From assembly GCF_002027555.1 (NCBI RefSeq), contig NZ_MXAP01000127.1:4892-39751 (forward strand): DNA of 34,860 nt, read 5' to 3'. The position numbers were made by a program, and so were the translations under genes. The notes under the pieces were generated by a model. The model made no database searches. It was not told the origin of the DNA and saw only the letters and a list, made by a program, of their open reading frames with translations. Shown here in pieces: positions 24,761 to 30,782 of the stretch (the first letter of the stretch is position 1; the number at the start of each line of letters is the position of its first letter). Source of the DNA: Moraxella equi (GTDB lineage: Bacteria > Pseudomonadota > Gammaproteobacteria > Pseudomonadales > Moraxellaceae).

Positions 24761-24841
24761 TTAATCAAAACTTATGTTATAATAGCGATGTCTAACGACT
24801 TTTTTAATTTCTACTATTATAGATTCAATGGTGTCCGCCAT
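24761..24841 (-). CDS. Small 26-aa coupled peptide
   Basis: The frame begins with an ATG overlapping the holin-like stop (TAATG) and has a strong GGGGGTGG upstream. It ends two bases before the G8 run of the next gene. The product (MADTIESIIVEIKKVVRHRY, then NISFD) looks like one amphipathic helix with a basic end and no signal peptide. Exact tiling between two genes supports translation. No family recognised; an accessory lysis or regulatory peptide is possible. Confidence 0.45.
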   Translation of the reverse strand: MADTIESIIVEIKKVVRHRYYNISFD

Positions 24842-25065
24842 TATCCACCCCCTTGCCCTGCGTTGGGATTGGATTGCTTAACAAAGCGTAAAATCAGCCC
24901 ACACACCGCTACAATGGCAGTCATTTTGTCTTGAATGACTGGTGGTAAAAGCTGTGTAATTTCTGGTGGTAGGGGCGTGGTTGCCAAAAAGACAATCAGC
25001 ACAAACGCCCAGTTAGAAAACCATTTGTAGCCTGTTTGCCAGTTATCAACGAGTAGCTTATTCAT
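24841..25065 (-). CDS. Holin-like membrane protein
   Basis: A 74-aa protein with two predicted membrane helices: about residues 17-32 (FSNWAFVLIVFLATTP) and 46-62 (MTAIVAVCGLILRFV), joined by a proline-rich turn. The C-terminal tail is short (NPNAGQGGG). Size and position, overlapping the end of the lysozyme gene by 4 bp, fit a class II holin that opens the inner membrane to release the lysozyme. No other holin candidate is near. The topology is clear; family membership was not tested. Confidence 0.7.
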   Translation of the reverse strand: MNKLLVDNWQTGYKWFSNWAFVLIVFLATTPLPPEITQLLPPVIQDKMTAIVAVCGLILRFVKQSNPNAGQGGG

Positions 25066-25601
25066 GCCAATACCTCCTGTGTTTCATCGGTGCTGGCAAT
25101 ACTGTCTTGGGCGACAAATTTTAAATTGTCGCTCATTCGTCTCATCCAGCCACGCCCAAAGTGATTGAAACTTGAAATTTTGGTGTAGAAGGCAATGCGT
25201 TCAGCGTTAAACAAATCAGTCAAATGCTTGGCGTTGTCGTCCATTGCTTGCCGTGTTACTTTACCAATCACACCGTCATCTACCACGCCTACGGCTCGTT
25301 GGAGCATTCGTTTGGCATTGCCAATGCCGTGATTAACGCCAGCATCAAACAGCTGAAAAGCAAAGGCAAAGCCATATTTTTCGGTAAGTTCATCACAATT
25401 TAGCGTATCCCAAAACCGTGCCTTGTAAATCTGTTCTACCACGCTCATCGGAATTGACCGCATTGACCCTGTATAGCCAAATTGACGAGCCGTGCCAATG
25501 GTGATGCCATAGTTGGTTTCGCCCCCTTTGTCTTTGGGGTCATTGACATAACCGCCTTCGTGTTTTAAGACCCGTTTGAGTGCTGTTTTAAAATTTGACA
25601 T
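25062..25601 (-). CDS. Endolysin, GH108 muramidase
   Basis: A 179-aa peptidoglycan hydrolase of glycoside hydrolase family 108. It starts with the family motif VLKHEGGYVNDPKDKGGETNYGIT split over residues 11-34; the Glu of EGGY is the expected catalytic residue. A C-terminal binding domain (PG_binding_3-like, GVVDDGVIGKVTRQ onward) follows. There is no signal peptide, so release depends on the holin. It is the first gene of the late lysis-packaging-head transcript. Its ribosome-binding site AGGAG lies in the 3' arm of the terminator hairpin at 25606-25635, so only RNA lacking the 5' arm exposes it. Confidence 0.88.
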   Translation of the reverse strand: MSNFKTALKRVLKHEGGYVNDPKDKGGETNYGITIGTARQFGYTGSMRSIPMSVVEQIYKARFWDTLNCDELTEKYGFAFAFQLFDAGVNHGIGNAKRMLQRAVGVVDDGVIGKVTRQAMDDNAKHLTDLFNAERIAFYTKISSFNHFGRGWMRRMSDNLKFVAQDSIASTDETQEVLA

Positions 25602-25635
25602 AAAAAATCTCCTAAGTAAAAATACTTAGGAGATT
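25602..25635 (-). terminator. Strong hairpin before the lysozyme gene, overlapping the Plys-like start site
   Basis: Arms 25606-25618 and 25623-25635 pair perfectly over 13 bp with a 4-nt loop, and Ts follow on the minus strand. The 3' arm (minus) holds the lysozyme AGGAG. The predicted start site near 25626 removes most of the 5' arm, freeing both elongation and the ribosome-binding site. Confidence 0.75.
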
Positions 25636-25678
25636 ATGCAATGGGCAGGGTGTTTTTGTCTTTTAACCTGTTTTAAAG
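25633..25678 (-). promoter_or_regulatory. Late promoter before lysis/packaging/head genes (Plys-like)
   Basis: CTTTAAAA-CAG-GTTAAAAGAC (25678-25658, leftward), 19 bp, then CATAAT (25638-25633), five of six matches to TATAAT. It lies directly downstream of the Mor-like activator gene. Its spacing is one base longer than the other three sites. Confidence 0.75.
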
Positions 25679-25723
25679 ATTGGTTGTTGATATTTTTGGG
25701 CAAATTTGGGTTCGCCACTACAT

Positions 25724-26083
25724 TCATTCATAATCAAATAGGTCATATTGATTTTGTTTTCTTTCAATCTCACTCATTCGTTTTAAAATGCGGTAAATAT
25801 AGGGCAAGGATAAGCCATATTCTTGCGACAGTTCAGCGTGGTTGTGTCCGTTGAACGCACGATAAATTTCCACATCTCGCTTATCGGCAAGAAATTTGCT
25901 GTCTTTGATGACATAAATCAGCTGACCGCCCCAATGCTGACTGATTTGAAACATCAGCTCATTGGCGACTTGGCAAGCAAGGTCGGGGGCAATGTTGATT
26001 TCTGCTAATAGGCTTTCGGTATGGCTTTTTAAATCGTTTAGAAGTGCGTTGCCTTGCTTGCTGGTTTTACCTTGTTTTTTCAC
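25724..26083 (-). CDS. Mor/C-family late transcription activator
   Basis: A 119-aa protein with the Mor-family layout. An N-terminal dimerisation region leads to the hallmark WGGQLIYVIKDSKF (about residues 51-65). A C-terminal helix-turn-helix follows, with EIYRAFNGHNHAELSQEYGL then SLPYIYRILKRM. In Mu, Mor activates the middle promoter and C the late promoters; only one such gene is visible here, so it probably does the C job. The four 21-bp elements centred near -41 are its likely sites. The start is GTG with TAGG upstream. A TTGTAA/CATAAT promoter (17-bp gap) lies at 26139-26167. Confidence 0.88.
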   Translation of the reverse strand: MKKQGKTSKQGNALLNDLKSHTESLLAEINIAPDLACQVANELMFQISQHWGGQLIYVIKDSKFLADKRDVEIYRAFNGHNHAELSQEYGLSLPYIYRILKRMSEIERKQNQYDLFDYE

Positions 26084-26138
26084 TATAAATTACCTATTTT
26101 ATGGTAAAAATCACTAAAAAATTTGTTATTTATATGAA

Positions 26139-26167
26139 ATTATGCCAAAAAATAGGCAATTTTACAA
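26139..26167 (-). promoter_or_regulatory. Promoter of the Mor-like gene
   Basis: Leftward TTGTAA (26167-26162), 17 bp, CATAAT (26144-26139). A short dyad TGCC-N8-GGCA sits in the -10/spacer region. It is almost back to back with the rightward promoter at 26176. No copy of the late element is present, so this gene is not autoactivated by the same site. Confidence 0.5.
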
Positions 26168-26175
26168 GATTTTTC

Positions 26176-26203
26176 TTGACAAAGTGAATAATTGTGCTAA
26201 TAT
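26176..26203 (+). promoter_or_regulatory. Promoter of the candidate sRNA
   Basis: TTGACA (26176-26181), a perfect -35, 16 bp, TAATAT (26198-26203). Very AT-rich surroundings. No gene lies downstream before the terminator at 26262-26293. Confidence 0.6.
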
Positions 26204-26209
26204 CCTGTT

Positions 26210-26293
26210 TTAGCACCACGAGTGCCAACCGCATCAGAATGCCTTAGAGCATCAGAATACCAAAAGCCCCATATTGATTTATGGGGCTTTTTT
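26210..26293 (+). ncRNA. Candidate ~84-nt small RNA in the lysogeny control region
   Basis: A consensus-like promoter is followed, within about 85 bp, by a terminator. There is no ribosome-binding site or credible ORF. The RNA would have a small hairpin GCAC-CACGA-GTGC (about 26213-26225), then two near-identical 13-nt units GCATCAGAAT(G/A)CC at 26231-26243 and 26249-26261. It converges on the end of the repressor operon. Target unknown. Confidence 0.5.
26262..26293. terminator. Bidirectional terminator between sRNA and repressor operon
   Basis: AAAAGCCCCAT (26262-26272) and ATGGGGCTTTT (26281-26291) form a perfect 11-bp stem with an 8-nt loop. A run of six Ts follows rightward and four leftward. 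It ends the repressor-secreted protein transcript as well as the sRNA. Confidence 0.85.
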
Positions 26294-26667
26294 CATTCTT
26301 TAAAACACGATAAATAGGTGTTTTCAATCACAATCTCGGACATTGTTGGGTCATCAATAACCGACTTGGGCAGTTCATAGGCTTTTTTGCGTATGTCGTT
26401 GGCTTCTTTTAAAGTGTTTATATCAATTTCATCTTTGGCAAATAAGGAGTAAAGCTCATATTTGACCACATCTTCTGATATGTTTGCCCTGCGTGCTTCT
26501 ATCATATTACGCAGATAATTTTCCCGAAAGTCGCATATTGCTTGTTGTAGTTTGGCTTGTCGGTCAGCTTGAACAACGGCATTGACCGCCTTATCAACAT
26601 TATAGTTATAAGCAAAAGTAGTGGTACTTAGGGTAAACATTAGGGGGATAAGCAACAACTTTTTCAT
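26293..26667 (-). CDS. Secreted protein co-expressed with the repressor
   Basis: A 124-aa protein with a clear signal peptide (MKKLLLIPLMFTLSTTTFA, cleavage likely after residue 19). The mature ~105 residues are helical and charged, with cysteines near the start (IC DF region) and at the end (LSCFKE) that could form a disulphide. It starts 9 bp after the repressor stop and shares its terminator, so it should be made in lysogens. That fits a lysogenic conversion or superinfection exclusion factor acting in the periplasm. No family recognised; function inferred only from context. Confidence 0.75.
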   Translation of the reverse strand: MKKLLLIPLMFTLSTTTFAYNYNVDKAVNAVVQADRQAKLQQAICDFRENYLRNMIEARRANISEDVVKYELYSLFAKDEIDINTLKEANDIRKKAYELPKSVIDDPTMSEIVIENTYLSCFKE

Positions 26668-26676
26668 CGTATTTTC

Positions 26677-27468
26677 CTAAGATTGTTTGGTGCGTTTTTT
26701 ACGACTGGCAACGGCTGAATACACCTTACTTAATTGCTCATCATCCAGTTCGGTCAAGCTGTCTGTATCAAAATGCTTATTCATATACCCATCAAGCCAT
26801 TCTGGGGTGTCTTTGGTGTTGATTTTGATATAGGCATATTTGCGGTTTCGCCACGAACTGTTGTCGGTTTTGCTGGCTTTTTTGGCAGAATTTAACCGAC
26901 CAATCCACATTCTTAGGTATTTTTCAGCTTTTTCAAAATCGCCAAAAGGAATCAACAAATAACGAGTTACCTTGCAATGAGCATTCAAAGCCGACCAGAC
27001 TGCTTGGTGTGATTTTGGCTTTTGCTTGACGGCTTGTTCTAGTTTAACAATGTCATCAACGAGTTTTTTCAAAACAGATGCTTGGGCTTGACTGATATGC
27101 TCCTCATTGGGCTTAACTTCGGCTTTGACCTGCGTTACATTGCGTGTGGCGATATTGACCACCCCTCCACTAACTTCATTGATGACATTTGCTGAACCAC
27201 CGCTGGCAATGTGGACAAGGGGCTGATTGGATTTTTCTGCCATTTGTGCGTTGGCGGATTTGACCCCAGTCAAAATATATTGCACATCAACACCAAGCCC
27301 TGCCGACTTTGCCAAAAATTCCACGCCTGCCTCTCTTGCCCCCACTTCATAACGGCGTAGAGCCTCAGTGCTTATGTCCAAAAGCCTTGCCATATCTGAC
27401 TGGCTATACCCCAAACGAGTCCGCTCTTCAATCAAGCGTATCGCAATGTCTTCACGCAATGTGTCCAT
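26677..27468 (-). CDS. Lysogeny repressor (XRE-type HTH)
   Basis: A 263-aa protein with an N-terminal XRE helix-turn-helix (about 8-60: RLIEERTRLGYSQSDMARLL, then STEALRRYEVG). A Gly/Val-rich linker with NVINEVSGGVVNIATRNV follows. The C-terminal domain includes WSALNAHCKVTRYLLIPFGD, a pattern seen in other phage regulators. No LexA-type Ser/Lys protease motif or Ala-Gly cleavage site is visible, so RecA-driven self-cleavage is unlikely. It diverges from the early operon; the palindrome in the early promoter spacer (27492-27509) is its likely operator. Confidence 0.85.
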   Translation of the reverse strand: MDTLREDIAIRLIEERTRLGYSQSDMARLLDISTEALRRYEVGAREAGVEFLAKSAGLGVDVQYILTGVKSANAQMAEKSNQPLVHIASGGSANVINEVSGGVVNIATRNVTQVKAEVKPNEEHISQAQASVLKKLVDDIVKLEQAVKQKPKSHQAVWSALNAHCKVTRYLLIPFGDFEKAEKYLRMWIGRLNSAKKASKTDNSSWRNRKYAYIKINTKDTPEWLDGYMNKHFDTDSLTELDDEQLSKVYSAVASRKKRTKQS

Positions 27469-27486
27469 AAAAATCCCAAAAAAATA

Positions 27487-27515
27487 TTGACTACCACCAA
27501 ATGGTGGTATATAAT
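27487..27515 (+). promoter_or_regulatory. Early promoter with operator in its spacer
   Basis: TTGACT (27487-27492), 17 bp, TATAAT (27510-27515). The spacer is the palindrome TACCACCA-AA-TGGTGGTA (27492-27509, 8-bp arms), so repressor binding would block polymerase. The start site should be near 27522. Confidence 0.85.
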
Positions 27516-27522
27516 AAAATCC

Positions 27523-27546
27523 ATTACAAGGTTTTTACCTTGTAAT
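27523..27546. promoter_or_regulatory. Second dyad at the early transcript start
   Basis: ATTACAAGG (27523-27531) and CCTTGTAAT (27538-27546), perfect 9-bp arms with a 6-nt spacer. It differs in sequence from the first operator, so it may bind the Ner-like protein, or form a hairpin at the 5' end of early mRNA. Confidence 0.6.
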
Positions 27547-27572
27547 TACCCCACCCACTACGGAGTATTTTT

Positions 27573-27764
27573 ATGACCAAATCAATTCAAACCCCCAAAG
27601 ACCAAGCCAAAAAACGCATCTATGAGCAAGGTCTGACCGTCAAACAATGGGCTGAAAAACACCAATACCCAGTCCCAGAAGTTTACAAAGTGCTAAATGG
27701 CGAACGCAAAGGCTTGTATGGTCGTGCAGGTGAGATTGCCAAAGCACTTGGTTTAAATGTTTAG
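27573..27764 (+). CDS. BcepMu gp16-family DNA-binding protein (Ner/Cro-like position)
   Basis: A 63-aa protein matching the BcepMu gp16 family: RIYEQGLTVKQWAEKHQYPV then EVYKVLNGERKGLYGRAGEI and AKALGL at the end, a compact helix-turn-helix. It is the first early gene, with GGAG nine bases before the ATG, and takes the place of Ner in Mu, which represses early transcription and the repressor promoter. The second dyad (27523-27546), just upstream, is a plausible site. The family is confident, the Ner role inferred from position. Confidence 0.82.
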   Translation: MTKSIQTPKDQAKKRIYEQGLTVKQWAEKHQYPVPEVYKVLNGERKGLYGRAGEIAKALGLNV

Positions 27765-27815
27765 ACAATTTTACCCTATTTTTACCCTGTTTTCAATGCA
27801 CAAGGAAACACCCAA

Positions 27816-28097
27816 ATGACCCTAAAATCCGCCGAAAAAGTCCTAACGACCCTAAAAGCCCTAAAAGGACACACCCTAACAGGCGTATCGGTGTCCGAGC
27901 TTGCCAAGACCACAGGCGAGTCTCAGTCGCAAGTCTGCCGTTATCTTGCCACCCTTGTCGGTCAAGGCTTTGCCCGTCAAGATGACAATGGACTGTATTA
28001 TTTGTCCGTTGCCTTTGTGCAAATCGCCACCGCTCATCAAAAAGAGATAGAGTTTGCCCAAGCACGGATTAACGAAATCCGCCAATTAACCCTTTAA
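27816..28097 (+). CDS. IclR-like helix-turn-helix early protein
   Basis: A 93-aa protein that is almost entirely a winged helix-turn-helix of the IclR/MarR type. The segments LTTLKALKGHTLTGVSVSEL, AKTTGESQSQVCRYLATLVG and QGFARQDDNGLYYLS form helix, recognition helix and wing. A short C-terminal helix replaces any effector domain. Such proteins occur after the switch gene in Mu-like prophages of Moraxellaceae, Pasteurellaceae and Neisseriaceae. It probably regulates early transcription, but no target is known. The gene lies 51 bp after the switch gene. Confidence 0.75.
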   Translation: MTLKSAEKVLTTLKALKGHTLTGVSVSELAKTTGESQSQVCRYLATLVGQGFARQDDNGLYYLSVAFVQIATAHQKEIEFAQARINEIRQLTL

Positions 28098-28102
28098 TTT
28101 TT

Positions 28103-28124
28103 AAAGTCCCATTTTGGGACATTT
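28103..28124 (+). repeat. 22-bp hairpin sequence, copy 2 (DUF3102 leader)
   Basis: Identical to 13300-13321 and in the same orientation relative to the following gene: AAA, GTCCCA-TTT-TGGGAC, ATTT. The GGAG ribosome-binding site of the DUF3102 gene starts at the next base. A partial copy (14 bp) recurs inside that gene near 28453. Confidence 0.7.
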
Positions 28125-28134
28125 GGAGAACACT

Positions 28135-29016
28135 ATGAACCAAGTGATTGATGTAACACAAGATGATGTTACGGTTATTTCTGAAAATACTGTAAACGAA
28201 CACGCCCACAAATTAGGCACACTTGCCACCCAGCTTGGCTACAAGGGGGCTTTGACCGTTGGGGCGTTGGAAGATGAAATCCGCTTTTATCAGCAACGCA
28301 CGGTAGAAGCATTTTTTGAAATGGGCAAACGCTTGATTTTATTAAAAGAAATGACTCCGCACGGCGAGTTTGTTAAGCGACTTGAAATGCTTGGGTTTAG
28401 CAAAAGCTCCGCCCAACGCCTAATGTCTGCTTCCTACAAATTATCCAAATTACCCAATTTGGGACATTTGGTGCAAATTGGCAATACTTCCAAACTCCTA
28501 GAATTTCTAACACTTGATGATGATGAAATTGGCGAGCTTGCCGAAACTGGAAGCGTACTTGGCATTGAGCTTGATGAATATGACAAAATGACCGCCAGCG
28601 AATTGCGTAAGGCTCTAAGAGAAGCCAAATCAGACAACCAAGCCAAAGAAAACATCATCAAGAAAAAAGATGAAAAATTGAACGAACTGGATGCCGAGCT
28701 GACCAAACTGCAAGCCCCCGCCAAAGTCAAAGAAAAAGCTGAAACTGCAAAACAGCAACTATCACAAAGTGCGTTATCAGAAATACAGTCTGCAACACTG
28801 ACTTTATTTAATGACATTGCTCGCTTTACCAACCGTTGCCAAGCGGTTGCTGAGACCATTGAAGAGCATGGCTTGTATCACTTACAAGAGCAGTATGAAA
28901 CGAGCATCGTGGCAAGTTTTCAGCAGATTGCCGAACTTAGCACCACGCTTGGCGTACAGATTGATTTTGAAAATATGGTAACACCAGCGTGGCTTCAAGC
29001 CGAACAGGGCAACTAA
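28135..29016 (+). CDS. DUF3102-like early protein
   Basis: About 293 aa from ATG 28135, preceded by GGAG; an upstream TTG at 28114 is less likely. The N-terminal 120 residues match DUF3102, a helical domain of phage and plasmid proteins (RTVEAFFEMGKRLILLKEM, then HGEFVKRLEMLGFSKSSAQR). A long coiled coil follows (about 175-215, with ENIIKKKDEKLNELDAELTK), then a helical C-terminus. It sits between regulators and transposase. The family's function is unknown; a role in transposition or replication is possible. The leader carries the shared 22-bp hairpin. Confidence 0.75.
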   Translation: MNQVIDVTQDDVTVISENTVNEHAHKLGTLATQLGYKGALTVGALEDEIRFYQQRTVEAFFEMGKRLILLKEMTPHGEFVKRLEMLGFSKSSAQRLMSASYKLSKLPNLGHLVQIGNTSKLLEFLTLDDDEIGELAETGSVLGIELDEYDKMTASELRKALREAKSDNQAKENIIKKKDEKLNELDAELTKLQAPAKVKEKAETAKQQLSQSALSEIQSATLTLFNDIARFTNRCQAVAETIEEHGLYHLQEQYETSIVASFQQIAELSTTLGVQIDFENMVTPAWLQAEQGN

Positions 29017-29027
29017 GGAGCGAAGTC

Positions 29028-30782
29028 ATGAAAGACATTGCACGCACCGACTATTTGCGAGAGACCGCCCAAAAGCTCACTCATGCCAAGCATGGCGAGA
29101 AAGGCAACATCATCGCAAAAGCGTGCGACACCTTGCAAATCAGCCGTCCACAGCTTTATCGTGAGCTTGAAGCGGTTGGCTTTACCACCGAGCGAAAAAC
29201 ACGCTCAGACAAAGGCAAAACCGTTGTGCCAACAGAAGTCGCTGAACAAGTAGGGGCAATGGTACACCTTGCCACTCGTGCCAACGGTAAAAAGACCTTG
29301 CCAATCAGCACCGCCCTAGAAATTTTACAGGCAGACGGTAAAGCTCCAAAAGTTAGCCCTGCGACCATTAGCCGAATAATGAAGCAAAAATTTTGCCACC
29401 CAAGCCAGCTTGCTACGCCAACGGCTCATATTCAGCAACGCAGTTTACACCCCAACCATGTGTGGCAGATTGATGCGTCTGTTTGTGTGATTTTTTACTT
29501 GCCCAAAGGCGGTATGCAGGTCATGGACGAGAAAAAGTTTTACAAGAACAAACCGCACAATCTAAAAAAGATTGAGCAAGAGCGTGTCATTCGTTATGTC
29601 ATTACCGACCATTATAGTGGTTGGGTGTATGTGGAATATGTGGCAGGGAGCGAAAGCTCGGAGAACCTAACCCAAGTGTTTTTAAATGCCATACAAATTC
29701 GTGGCTTTGACGAACCCATGCACGGTGTGCCGTTTATTTTGGTGGCGGATAAGGGTTGTGCCAACACATCGGGGCTTTTTAAAAACTTAATGGAACGATT
29801 AGACATCACATTCATCGCCCACGCCACAGGCAATTCACGGGCAAAGGGGCAGGTGGAAAATGCCAACGACATTGTAGAAACCCAGTTTGAAGGTCGCTTT
29901 AAATTTTTAAACATTGAGAGTTTGGAGCAGTTAAACGCCCTTGCCAAACGCTGGCGTGTGGACTGGAATGAACACAAAAAACACAGTCGCACCAAGCAAA
30001 CTCGCAATGCGGTATGGCGGACGATTGCCATTCATGAACTAAGAAAAGCCCCACCCATAGAGCTTTGCAAAGAGCTTGTTAGCACCACACCTGTGGAGCG
30101 GACGGTATCGGGCAACTTGACAATCAGCTATGCGGTCAAGGGTTATGGCTCACATGACTATGACTTACGCCACATTGACGGCATTTATCCCAAAGCCAAA
30201 GTGTCTGTGGTGGTTAATCCTTACCGCACCCCGTGCGTTGATGTGATTGTGCCGACCGCAGGAGGCGAGAGCGTAACTTATACGGTTGAACCAATGCAGA
30301 CAGACTGGGTAGGCTTTGATGTTAATGCCCCAGTCATCGGACAAGAAATGCGAGCCATGCCAAACAGCGAGATTGACAATCAAAGAAACAAGGTCATGAA
30401 AACTGCCTATGGTGTGGACACACTAGAAAAAGCCGAGCAAGCGATTGCCAAGCGAGCGGTGGCGTATGATGGCAAGCTCAACATCATGGCAGACATCGAT
30501 AGCCACGAACAAAAAGACTATATGCCGTTGGGCGGTGAGAAACTTAGCACGCCAGCCATTGACAACACACCACAGACTCGCAAACTTGCCCCACTTAACT
30601 GGGTGCAAACCGCCAAAACAATCCGAGCTGAGATTGGCGATTTGTGGACAGCGGAGCATTACCTTGCCTTGCAAGAGAGCTTTCCAACTGGCGAAGTACC
30701 ACAGGAAGTCATCGGCGAGATTATCAAAGGCATCTTAGAACCAAAGGTAGAACACCATGAGCAACAAGCATTGGCTGGATAA
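29028..30782 (+). CDS. A: Transposase A, DDE family (MuA analogue)
   Basis: 584 aa from ATG 29028 (AGGAG upstream; an earlier GTG overlaps the previous gene). An N-terminal helix-turn-helix region (about 20-130) precedes an rve-type catalytic core. The acidic triad is Asp149 (WQIDAS), Asp241 (LVADKGC) and Glu277 (KGQVENAND), a D-35-E spacing. A beta-barrel domain and a C-terminal region for contacting B follow. It carries out strand transfer in integration and replicative transposition. It resembles the BcepMu/B3 transposases more than MuA. The B gene overlaps its end by 26 bp. Confidence 0.92.
   Translation: MKDIARTDYLRETAQKLTHAKHGEKGNIIAKACDTLQISRPQLYRELEAVGFTTERKTRSDKGKTVVPTEVAEQVGAMVHLATRANGKKTLPISTALEILQADGKAPKVSPATISRIMKQKFCHPSQLATPTAHIQQRSLHPNHVWQIDASVCVIFYLPKGGMQVMDEKKFYKNKPHNLKKIEQERVIRYVITDHYSGWVYVEYVAGSESSENLTQVFLNAIQIRGFDEPMHGVPFILVADKGCANTSGLFKNLMERLDITFIAHATGNSRAKGQVENANDIVETQFEGRFKFLNIESLEQLNALAKRWRVDWNEHKKHSRTKQTRNAVWRTIAIHELRKAPPIELCKELVSTTPVERTVSGNLTISYAVKGYGSHDYDLRHIDGIYPKAKVSVVVNPYRTPCVDVIVPTAGGESVTYTVEPMQTDWVGFDVNAPVIGQEMRAMPNSEIDNQRNKVMKTAYGVDTLEKAEQAIAKRAVAYDGKLNIMADIDSHEQKDYMPLGGEKLSTPAIDNTPQTRKLAPLNWVQTAKTIRAEIGDLWTAEHYLALQESFPTGEVPQEVIGEIIKGILEPKVEHHEQQALAG

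Noticed and set aside
26222..26317. GTG-started 31-codon frame across the candidate sRNA and its terminator
   Set aside because: No ribosome-binding site, and it reads through the terminator hairpin.
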